The notes under the pieces were generated by a model. It was given only the letters and a program-made list of their open reading frames with translations. It was not told where the DNA came from and did not search any database. The position numbers and the translations under genes were made by a program. From positions 5,429,501-5,493,500 of the forward strand of contig NZ_CP104578.1 of the NCBI RefSeq assembly GCF_036826855.1: a stretch of DNA of 64,000 nt, written 5' to 3'. Source of the DNA: Streptomyces sp. SJL17-4. GTDB lineage: Bacteria; Actinomycetota; Actinomycetes; Streptomycetales; Streptomycetaceae. Numbering within the stretch: position 1 is the stretch's first letter; each line of letters begins with the position of its first letter. This document shows positions 40,843 through 47,777 of this stretch, piece after piece.

Positions 40843-42387
40843 ATGCCGATCCCCGGCATCTCCCGCCGCACCGTGCTCGCCGCCGCCGGTGCCACCGCGG
40901 CCGTCGCCGCCACCGGCCTCGCCACCGCCCCCGCCGCCCAGGCCGCCGCCCCCACGCTCCCCAACGGCACCAGCAAGGACAAGGTCCTCGTCGTCGGCAT
41001 GGACGGCCTGCGCCACGACCGGATCGACGCGGCCAAGGCGCCGCACCTCAAGGCGATGATGGCGAACGGCACCTACGGCCTGTCCCTGCTGTACGCCAAC
41101 CCGATGGCCGCGACCTCCTCCGGTCCCGGCTGGTCCACGATCTCCACCGGCGTCTGGCCCGACAAGCACGGCGTGAAGGACAACTCCTTCACCGGCAGGA
41201 ACTACGGCCAGTACCCCGGCTTCCTCGCCCGCCTGGCCCAGATCCGGCCCGAGCTCTCGACGTACGCCGCCGTCGACTGGAAGCCGCTCGACACCCAGGG
41301 CACGGTCACCACCGGCGCCGACGCCAAGCTCGTCCTCGACGGCGACGCGGACGGGTACGTGGGCCACGACGCCACGATCGCCTCCGAGGCCGAGTCCGTC
41401 CTGCGGAACCAGAACCCGGACGTCCTCTTCGTCTACTTCGGCCAGTCCGACATCGTCGGCCACAACTCCGGTGCCAGGAGCCAGGCCTACCTCGACGTCA
41501 TCGCCGTCCAGGACACGTACGTCGGCCGCCTCTGGGCCGCCATCAAGGCCCGCCCCACCTACGCCGAAGAGCGCTGGACCGTCATCGTCACCACCGACCA
41601 CGGCCACGCCGACGCCGGCGGCCACGGCGGCTCCTCCATCGAGGAGCGCCGCACCTTCGTCCTCGCCCAAGGCCCCGGCATCGCCGCAGGCGCCCGCCCC
41701 ATCGACACCCGGCTCGTCGACGTCGCCGCCACCGTCTTCCGCCAGCTCGGCATCACCCCGGACCCCGCCTGGGGCCTCGACGGCAAGCCGATCCAGGACC
41801 GCTCCACCGACCCCTTCGACGCGCTGTACGGGTCGCTCACCGGCCGCGTCGACGAGACCGGCATCCCCGCCGGGGTCCTCGGCTTCACCCGTACCGCGCC
41901 CAGCGGCTGGTCCGTCATCAACAACGCCATGGGCACCGGCGGCATGACCGAGTGGCGCGGCTGGTCCTTCGCCACCGACGAGTTCTGGTCCCGCACCCAG
42001 CGCGACCAGTCCCGCGAGCTGAACGTCCGCGCCCGAGGCGTCTTCGCCGTCGCCGACTCCGACGAGTGGGCCGACAAAACCTTCTCCGGTACGTACGACT
42101 CGACGCTTGTCACCCCGGCGTACGGCGTCTCGGGCGCGACCCGGGTCACCCTGGACTTCACCACCTTCTACCGCCAGGAGGGCAGCCAGACCGCGCAGGT
42201 CCAGGCGGTCTTCAACGGCGGCACCCCGACCGTGGTGAAGAGCTACACCTCGGACGTCGTCTCGCAGCCCCAGTCGCTCACGGTCGCCGTCCCCGCCGGG
42301 GCGGCCGGCGTGAGCTTCCGCTTCCGCTACACCGGGTCCAACAACTGGTACTGGGTGATCGACGGGGTCAAGGTCACGGCTTCCTGA
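40843..42387 (+). CDS. Tat-exported alkaline-phosphatase-superfamily phosphodiesterase/phosphonate hydrolase
   Basis: 514 residues from ATG 40843, with GGAGGA 7 bp upstream. The Tat signal is ISRRTVLAAAG followed by a hydrophobic stretch and AQAA. The catalytic domain shows VVGMDGLRHD (first metal Asp), SSGPGWSTISTG with the Thr nucleophile region, YFGQSDIVGHNSG and TTDHGHADAGGHGG (metal His/Asp). Residues ~380-514 are a beta-sandwich of the carbohydrate-binding or Big-like type. The fold includes phosphonoacetate hydrolase and nucleotide phosphodiesterases, so extracellular release of phosphate or phosphonate is likely. Position after phnS and element 2 suggests joint control. Confidence 0.82.
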   Translation: MPIPGISRRTVLAAAGATAAVAATGLATAPAAQAAAPTLPNGTSKDKVLVVGMDGLRHDRIDAAKAPHLKAMMANGTYGLSLLYANPMAATSSGPGWSTISTGVWPDKHGVKDNSFTGRNYGQYPGFLARLAQIRPELSTYAAVDWKPLDTQGTVTTGADAKLVLDGDADGYVGHDATIASEAESVLRNQNPDVLFVYFGQSDIVGHNSGARSQAYLDVIAVQDTYVGRLWAAIKARPTYAEERWTVIVTTDHGHADAGGHGGSSIEERRTFVLAQGPGIAAGARPIDTRLVDVAATVFRQLGITPDPAWGLDGKPIQDRSTDPFDALYGSLTGRVDETGIPAGVLGFTRTAPSGWSVINNAMGTGGMTEWRGWSFATDEFWSRTQRDQSRELNVRARGVFAVADSDEWADKTFSGTYDSTLVTPAYGVSGATRVTLDFTTFYRQEGSQTAQVQAVFNGGTPTVVKSYTSDVVSQPQSLTVAVPAGAAGVSFRFRYTGSNNWYWVIDGVKVTAS

Positions 42388-42392
42388 TTAGG

Positions 42393-42430
42393 CTGGGGGC
42401 GTCGCCACAGCGCTGTGCCGACGCCCCCAG
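42393..42430 (+). terminator. Hairpin terminator after the phosphatase gene
   Basis: CTGGGGGCGTCG (42393-42404) pairs with CGACGCCCCCAG (42419-42430). It is located 6 bp past the stop codon. Confidence 0.8.
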
Positions 42431-42466
42431 CACACCGCACGTCTGTACGGCAGGAGTCCCGCACCC

Positions 42467-43246
42467 ATGGCAGAGCGCAAGCCGATCGAATCCTGGCTGA
42501 CCGACATGGACGGCGTCCTCATCCACGAGGGCGTGCCGATCCCCGGCGCCGACGCGTTCATCAGGAAGCTGCGGGAGACCGGGAAGCCCTTCCTGGTCCT
42601 CACCAACAACTCGATCTACACGGCTCGTGACCTGCACGCCCGCCTCGCCCGGATGGGCCTCGAAGTCCCCGTCGAGAACATCTGGACCTCGGCGCTCGCC
42701 ACCGCCAAGTTCCTCGACGACCAGCGCCCCGGCGGCACCGCCTACGTCATCGGCGAGGCCGGCCTGACCACCGCGCTGCACGACATCGGCTACGTCCTCA
42801 CCGACCACGACCCGGACTACGTGGTGCTCGGCGAGACCCGTACGTACTCCTTCGAGGCGATGACCAAGGCCGTCCGGCTCATCAACGCCGGCGCCCGCTT
42901 CATCTGCACCAACCCCGACGAGACGGGGCCCTCCCTCGAAGGCCCGCTGCCGGCCACCGGCTCCGTCGCCGCGCTCATCACGAAGGCCACCGGCAAGGAG
43001 CCGTACTTCGCCGGCAAGCCGAACCCGCTCATGATGCGTACCGGTCTGAACGCCATCGGCGCCCACTCCGAGACGAGCGCCATGATCGGCGACCGGATGG
43101 ACACCGACATCCTGGCCGGCCTGGAGGCGGGCATGCAGACCTTCCTGGTCCTGACCGGGCTGACGTCGGAGGCGGAGATCGACCGCTTCCCGTTCCGCCC
43201 GTCCAAGATCGTCAAGTCGATCGCGGACATCGTCGACCGCGTGTAG
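42467..43246 (+). CDS. HAD-IIA family hydrolase (NagD-like)
   Basis: 259 residues. Motif I is WLTDMDGVLIHEG (nucleophile Asp with second Asp two residues later), motif II LTNNS, and the C-terminal motif region MIGDRMDTDILAGLEAGM. The cap domain between (about 70-185) is C2A type. NagD relatives dephosphorylate nucleotides, sugar phosphates and pyridoxal phosphate. It follows the phosphate-releasing enzyme after a terminator, so it need not belong to the phosphonate operon. Confidence 0.92.
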   Translation: MAERKPIESWLTDMDGVLIHEGVPIPGADAFIRKLRETGKPFLVLTNNSIYTARDLHARLARMGLEVPVENIWTSALATAKFLDDQRPGGTAYVIGEAGLTTALHDIGYVLTDHDPDYVVLGETRTYSFEAMTKAVRLINAGARFICTNPDETGPSLEGPLPATGSVAALITKATGKEPYFAGKPNPLMMRTGLNAIGAHSETSAMIGDRMDTDILAGLEAGMQTFLVLTGLTSEAEIDRFPFRPSKIVKSIADIVDRV

Positions 43247-43332
43247 AGCGCACTCGAACCGCCCCGCGGATGCGCCCCTGCGGATGCGAACCGGCCCGAT
43301 CCGGGTGACCCTGCCAGTATCAGGAGGTCACG

Positions 43333-43971
43333 ATGCGTTCAGGTCCCATTGCTCTCCGTGCCGCGGGAGCGGCCCTCGTACTCGTACTGGCACCCACGGC
43401 CGGTGGCGCGTACGCCCACGACGGGGTGAAGGTCACCGTCACCCCGTCCACCGCCTCGCCCGGCGCCGACGTCGACGTCCGCGTCCAGGGCTGCAAGGGC
43501 ACCACGGGTGCCGCGAAGTCCCCGGCGTTCGTCGCCGACGCCGAACTCACCGGCCGGGACGGCGGTGGCGCCCCGCTGTTCGGCGACACCACGATCAAGA
43601 CCCGGCTCGAGAACGGCACGTACAAGGTCGGCGTGACCTGCGACGGCCACGACCACCCGGACGTCGGCACGGTGCGCATCGAGCGCCAGAAGCCGACGCA
43701 CGAGCCGACGAACAAGCCCACCCACCACGCGAGCCCGGTCGCCCCGGTCCGCGCGGGCGGTGGCGGCACCGCGGCCTTCGCCGCCCCGGCCGCCCCCGGC
43801 GTCGCCCAGACCACCAGCGAGAGCGGCCTCGGCACCCCGTACACGCTGCTGGGCCTCGGTCTGGCGGCCGTCGCCGCCGTGGCGGTCGCCTTCCGCAGCT
43901 CCCGCCGTCGGGCCGCCGGCTCCGGTACGGGTACGGGTCCGGGTACGGGCTCCGGCACCGGCTCGGAGTGA
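43333..43971 (+). CDS. Secreted membrane-anchored protein paired with class F sortase
   Basis: 212 residues. A signal peptide ends near AYAHDG. A beta-rich domain follows (GVKVTVTPSTASPGADVDVR, GTYKVGVTCDGHDHPD), then a Thr/Pro/Ala linker, and a C-terminal hydrophobic helix (about 168-186) with basic SSRRRAAG. No canonical LPxTG is visible; STYTLLGLG-type anchoring suggests the protein stays in the membrane or is handled by the adjoining class F sortase. The stop overlaps the start of the sortase gene (GTGA). Confidence 0.75.
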   Translation: MRSGPIALRAAGAALVLVLAPTAGGAYAHDGVKVTVTPSTASPGADVDVRVQGCKGTTGAAKSPAFVADAELTGRDGGGAPLFGDTTIKTRLENGTYKVGVTCDGHDHPDVGTVRIERQKPTHEPTNKPTHHASPVAPVRAGGGGTAAFAAPAAPGVAQTTSESGLGTPYTLLGLGLAAVAAVAVAFRSSRRRAAGSGTGTGPGTGSGTGSE

Positions 43972-44642
43972 CGGTGTCGTCCGGCTCCCGCCCGGCGGGC
44001 ACCGGGCGACTCGTCACCGGCGTGGCCTGGGCGCTGCTGCTGCTCGGGCTCTGGCTCTGGGGCCGCGAGGTCACCGAGGGGCCCGGGGGCAGCTCCGCGC
44101 CGACCACCGGAGACATCGCCGCGGTCGGCCGCCCGCTCGGCGCCGCCCTGCCCCCGGCCAGGGACCCGCTCGCTCCCGTCGACCCCCGGCGGGTCGAGAT
44201 CCCGTCCCTCGGCATCAACGCGCCCGTCGTGGCGCGGGGGCTGGACAACACGGGGGCGATCGACCCGCCGCCGTACGAGATGCCGCACACGGTCGGCTGG
44301 TTCGGCTCCGGCACCCGGCCGGGCGCGGCGGGCCCGGCCCTCCTCGTCGGCCACGTCGACACCGAGAGCCGGCCGGCGGTCTTCTACGGACTGAGCGCGG
44401 CCCGCCCCGGAGCCAAGGTCCGCATCACCCGTACGGACGGATCGGTGGCCGAGTTCACGGTGGACGACGTCCAGGTCTACCCCCGGGAACACTTCGACGC
44501 GAGCAAGGTCTACGGCGCGCGGGACCCGCACCGCGCGGAACTCCGCCTGATCACCTGCGGCGGCACGTTCGACCGAAGCTCGAACACATACACGGCAAAC
44601 GTCGTGGTCTCGGCCTACCTGACAGCATCGGAAGCCCCGTAG
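43968..44642 (+). CDS. Class F sortase
   Basis: 224 residues from GTG 43968, overlapping the upstream stop. A membrane anchor (about 14-30) and a short linker lead to the domain: VDPRRVEIPSLGINAPVVAR, LLVGHVDTES with the catalytic His, and LRLITCGGTFD with the nucleophile Cys, followed by NTYTANVVVSAYL. LITCGG without the TCTP motif places it in class F. It probably works with the surface protein encoded immediately upstream. The next 609 bp downstream (44643-45251) have no gene, only repeats. Confidence 0.9.
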   Translation: MTVSSGSRPAGTGRLVTGVAWALLLLGLWLWGREVTEGPGGSSAPTTGDIAAVGRPLGAALPPARDPLAPVDPRRVEIPSLGINAPVVARGLDNTGAIDPPPYEMPHTVGWFGSGTRPGAAGPALLVGHVDTESRPAVFYGLSAARPGAKVRITRTDGSVAEFTVDDVQVYPREHFDASKVYGARDPHRAELRLITCGGTFDRSSNTYTANVVVSAYLTASEAP

Positions 44643-44662
44643 AGGCACCCGCCGCCCACCTC

Positions 44663-44736
44663 GTTGTGGGCAACTGTTCCTCCCCCAAGGACTTCGTCCA
44701 GGGGGGACCCCCAGGGGCGGAACGGGTGGGCACAAC
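44663..44736 (+). repeat. Palindromic intergenic repeat, 44.66 kb copy (with insertion)
   Basis: GTTGTGGGCAACTGTTCC and GGGCGGAACGGGTGGGCACA-like ends enclose a ~40-bp insert with its own inverted repeat (CCCCCA...CAGGGGGG). Same family as 37888-37931 and 44849-44893. Confidence 0.75.
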
Positions 44737-44848
44737 GGGCGGCGCCCCTTGCCGGGCCCAGGCTTCCGCGCCTGAACCCGCACCCCCGTGCGCGCCGCAC
44801 GCGTGCGGGTCAGGCACAGGGGCGGAGGCGCCGCCAGAGGGCGCCGTC

Positions 44849-44893
44849 CCGTGTGCCCACCCGTCCCGCCCTGCGGGACAACTGCCCACACGG
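44849..44893 (-). repeat. Palindromic intergenic repeat, 44.85 kb copy
   Basis: GTGTGCCCACCCGTCCCGCC then CTGCGGGACAACTGCCCACA: a near-perfect hairpin of the same family in the opposite orientation to the 44.66 kb copy. Confidence 0.78.
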
Positions 44894-44894
44894 C

Positions 44895-45011
44895 GGTGGC
44901 GAGGGTCCCGCATGGCGTGCGGGCCCATGCGGAGGTGGCGAGGGTTTCGCATGGCGTGCGGGCCCATACGGAGGTGGCGAGGGTCCCGCCTGGCGTGCGG
45001 GCCTGCACGAG
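44895..45011. repeat. 39-bp tandem repeat, three units, each a hairpin
   Basis: Units start at 44895, 44934 and 44973 (GGTGGCGAGGGTCCCGCATG and GCGTGCGGGCCCATGCGGA in the first). Each holds the inverted repeat CCCGCATGGCGTGCGGG or a variant. 39 bp is 13 codons, so a spurious frame reads a periodic peptide. Confidence 0.9.
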
Positions 45012-45251
45012 GGTGGCGGCGGCGGGGGCAACCCGCCCCGCACGGGACCTGGGTCCGGTCGGCGGCTCGCGTCCCGCGGCCGCCGCCGACCGGGCCGGTC
45101 CTCCACCGCGCGGCTCACGGGCGCGGGAGGAGCCCGGTGCCACCGCGGGAGGTCGAGGTTCCGGACACTGTAAAGGCCCTGCCTCGCCCGGCCCAGAGGG
45201 CGGTCGTGTCACGATGCTCACGACCGCTCCGCACGTGCCCGAGGGGCCCGC

Positions 45252-45947
45252 ATGTCCGCACGTCCGACCGCGTGCCGAGCAGGGTTCCCACTACCGGCCG
45301 TCGCGTCCCTGCTCCTCCTCGCCGCCCTCCCCGGCCTCGCGGCGTGTACGGCCCCGCCCCCCGGGCCCGCCCGTGACGCCCCCGCCGCCCCGGGCCCCGG
45401 AGGCCCCGGCGGCCCGAGCACCGAGCCGCCCACCCCCAGCCCCACCCCCTACTGGGTGAACCCCGACGGCAGGGCCGCCCGCGCCGTCGCCGCGCACCTC
45501 GCCGCCGGCCGCACCCCCGAGGCCGAGCTGCTGCGGAAGATCTCCGACCGGCCGGCGGCCGAGTGGATCGGCCCCGACCGCCCCGAGGAGGAGACCCGGG
45601 CCCTCACCGAGGCCGCCACCCGCGCCGGCCGCGAGGCGCTCCTCGTGCTCTACGACGTCCCCAACCGCGACTGCGGCCGGCACTCGGCGGGCGGCAAGCC
45701 CTTCGTGATCGACACGAGCCGGAACGAAAACGGCCCCTGGACGCAGGGCGACCCGGCCGACAGCTGGTGCAATCCGCCGGGACGCGCGCTCGGCGAGCCG
45801 CCGACCCGCGCCACCGGGGACCCGCTGGTGGCGGCGTACCTCTGGATCAAGCGGCCGGGCGAGTCGGACGGCACGTGCCGGGGCGGCCCGAAGGCGGGGG
45901 AGTGGTTCGACCCGTACGCCCAGGAACTGGCCCGCAACGCCCGGTAG
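45252..45947 (+). CDS. GH6 endoglucanase-like lipoprotein lacking the catalytic core (remnant)
   Basis: 231 residues. A lipoprotein signal ends LAALPGLAACTAPP (Cys about 32), followed by a Pro linker. The N-terminal GH6 part is YDVPNRDCGRHSAGG (strand 1/2 of the barrel). Then KPFVIDTSRNENGPW and the C-terminal block WCNPPGRALGEPPTRATGDP plus AYLWIKRPGESDGTCRGGPKAG follow directly. In intact GH6 enzymes ~125-130 residues lie between these parts and include the catalytic Asp (EPDAL motif). Their in-frame loss leaves two halves of the fold joined. The protein is very unlikely to hydrolyse cellulose. It may be a decaying gene or a repurposed binding protein. Confidence 0.8.
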   Translation: MSARPTACRAGFPLPAVASLLLLAALPGLAACTAPPPGPARDAPAAPGPGGPGGPSTEPPTPSPTPYWVNPDGRAARAVAAHLAAGRTPEAELLRKISDRPAAEWIGPDRPEEETRALTEAATRAGREALLVLYDVPNRDCGRHSAGGKPFVIDTSRNENGPWTQGDPADSWCNPPGRALGEPPTRATGDPLVAAYLWIKRPGESDGTCRGGPKAGEWFDPYAQELARNAR

Positions 45948-45977
45948 TTCACGCCACCAGGGCGGCCGGAGAATGAC

Positions 45978-46010
45978 CAAGACCCCCTCACCGTCGGTGA
46001 GGGGGTCTTG
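45978..46010. terminator. Bidirectional terminator between GH6 remnant and tRNA-Lys
   Basis: A 15-bp inverted repeat beginning CAAGACCCCCTCACC (45978-45992) pairs with 45996-46010 over a 3-nt loop. It serves both convergent genes. Confidence 0.85.
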
Positions 46011-46018
46011 ACTCTGCG

Positions 46019-46092
46019 TGCGCCGCCAGGGACTCGAACCCCGGACCCGCTGATTAAGAGTCAGCTGCTCTAACCAACTGAGCTAGCGGCGC
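46019..46092 (-). tRNA. tRNA-Lys (anticodon CUU), copy 1
   Basis: 74 nt on the minus strand. Acceptor stem GCGCCGC/GCGGCGC, D-arm TAGCTCAGTTGGTTAGAGCA, anticodon stem-loop CTGACTCTTAATCAG (anticodon CTT) and T-arm with GGTTCGAGTCC. No CCA encoded. The sequence is identical over all 74 nt to copy 2 at 56578-56651, and the upstream flank is also similar. Confidence 0.95.
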
Positions 46093-46276
46093 CTGCTGAC
46101 AGAGAGAACTCTACCCGACGTCCGGGTGTGCTCCTGACCAATATCGGTCACCTCCGGCCTGTCGGATGGTCTTATCAGGCCTTCGATCCGTCAAAATGCG
46201 ATTTGTCCAGACAGTTGAGACACTGACGCCCGAAACCAAGGGTCAAAAGATCTTGACGAGTGTGGAGGGGATTCGC

Positions 46277-47752
46277 ATGAGCGTGCCGGTCTTCGAGGAG
46301 TTCGAACCCGCGGCCGACTGCGGCTGCCCGGGGTGCGCCCGGCAGCGGCGTGACCTCGCGCTTGGCCTGCCGGTCCGCGCGGGCGGGCATCCGGCGGCGC
46401 ACGGCGCGCGCCGGGCCCTGGTCCTGGTGACGGCCGCGGGCGTGGTCCTCGGCGGCGGCGGGGCCGCCGTGGCGACGGCGCTCCCGCCGCCGTCGGTCCC
46501 GTTCACCCCGGCGGACCTCACGGAGGCGGCGGACCTCGCGGAGGCGACGGACGTGACGGGGGCGACGGACGTGACGGGGGCGACGGACGTGACGGGGGCG
46601 ACGGAGCCGGCGGAGTCGGCAGGGGCGGCCGAGGGGTCCGTGCGGGCCGTGTACCCCGGGCCCGACACCCCGCAGGGCGGCCGGGAACCCCTGCACGGAA
46701 CGCCGGGCCCCGGCGGGCAGCCCTCCCCGAACGCGACTCCGACGACCAGTCAGATCTCGACCGGCACCCTGCGGAAGACGACCCGGGCCGAGATCATCAA
46801 CCGTGCCAAGCTGTGGGTGACCGCCCAGGTCCCGTACTCCATGGAGAAGTACTGGTCGGACGGCTACCGCCAGGACTGCTCCGGCTACATCTCGATGGCC
46901 TGGAACCTCCGCAGCAACGAGTGGACCGGCAGCCTCGACCGCTTCGCCGAGCGCGTCGACCGCACCGAGCTCCAGCCCGGCGACATCCTGCTCTTCCACA
47001 ACCCGGCCGACCCGACGCGCGGCTCCCATGTCACGATCTTCGGCGGCTGGACCGACTACACCCACACGTCCTACGTCGCGTACGAGCAGACCAAGCCGCG
47101 CACGCGGAAGCAGGCGACGCCGATGGCGTACTGGGAGAACTCCAACCGGTACGTGGCCTACCGCTACAAGGGCGTGGTCAGCGGCGGCGGCAGCGGCAGC
47201 ACCGGCGGGGCGACCCCGACGACGACGCCGTACCCGGGGATCGCGATGTTCGGTCCGGGCGCAAACAATGCCCACGTCACCCAGCTCGGACGGCTCCTCG
47301 TCGACCGCGGCGGCAAGAAGTACTACAGCAAGGGACCCGGCCCGAAGTGGGGTGACGCGGACCGGCGCGCGACCCAGGCGTTCCAGCTGGCGCAGGGCTG
47401 GAAGGGCAAGGAGGCGGACGGCCTGCCCGGCCCCGCGACGTGGAAGCTCCTCGTGACCGGCAAGGGCAAGAACATCGGCGGTTCGAGTGGTTCGAGCGGG
47501 TCGAGCGCGAATGCGACGGGCTTTCCCGGGCGTGGCTCCTTCCGTCCGGGCCAATCCAACGCATATGTGGAGAAGCTGGGCAAACAACTGGTGAAGCGGG
47601 GCTTCGGCAAGCACTACCTGTCGGGACCCGGTCCGCGCTGGACGGAGGCGGACCGCCGCAACGTCGAGGCGTTCCAGCGGGCACAGGGCTGGCGCGGCGC
47701 AGCGGCCGACGGCTACCCGGGCCCGGAGACCTGGCGGCGCTTGTTCCGATGA
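46277..47752 (+). CDS. Peptidoglycan hydrolase-like protein with NlpC/P60-like and two PG-binding domains
   Basis: 491 residues from ATG 46277 (GTGGAGGGG upstream). A CGCPGCARQR segment and one hydrophobic helix (about 45-68) anchor the protein, followed by three ATDVTG repeats (18-bp tandem) and a linker. The catalytic part holds YRQDCSGYISMAWNL (Cys) and GSHVTIFGGWTDY (His), as in NlpC/P60-like amidase/endopeptidases. Two PG_binding_1 modules follow (about 345-400 and 430-491), each ending GLPGPATWK or GYPGPETWR. It probably cuts or binds peptidoglycan at the cell surface. Confidence 0.85.
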   Translation: MSVPVFEEFEPAADCGCPGCARQRRDLALGLPVRAGGHPAAHGARRALVLVTAAGVVLGGGGAAVATALPPPSVPFTPADLTEAADLAEATDVTGATDVTGATDVTGATEPAESAGAAEGSVRAVYPGPDTPQGGREPLHGTPGPGGQPSPNATPTTSQISTGTLRKTTRAEIINRAKLWVTAQVPYSMEKYWSDGYRQDCSGYISMAWNLRSNEWTGSLDRFAERVDRTELQPGDILLFHNPADPTRGSHVTIFGGWTDYTHTSYVAYEQTKPRTRKQATPMAYWENSNRYVAYRYKGVVSGGGSGSTGGATPTTTPYPGIAMFGPGANNAHVTQLGRLLVDRGGKKYYSKGPGPKWGDADRRATQAFQLAQGWKGKEADGLPGPATWKLLVTGKGKNIGGSSGSSGSSANATGFPGRGSFRPGQSNAYVEKLGKQLVKRGFGKHYLSGPGPRWTEADRRNVEAFQRAQGWRGAAADGYPGPETWRRLFR

Positions 47753-47777
47753 CCCCGAGAGCATGAGGTGGACCCGA

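Noticed and set aside
44895..45011. Possible CRISPR-like array
   Set aside because: Repeats are contiguous without unique spacers and no cas gene is in the window.
44664..45173. Open frame with a 13-residue periodic peptide (GGGEGPAWRAGP)
   Set aside because: It results from the 39-bp tandem DNA repeat; no start-site evidence or conserved domain, and other frames are equally open.
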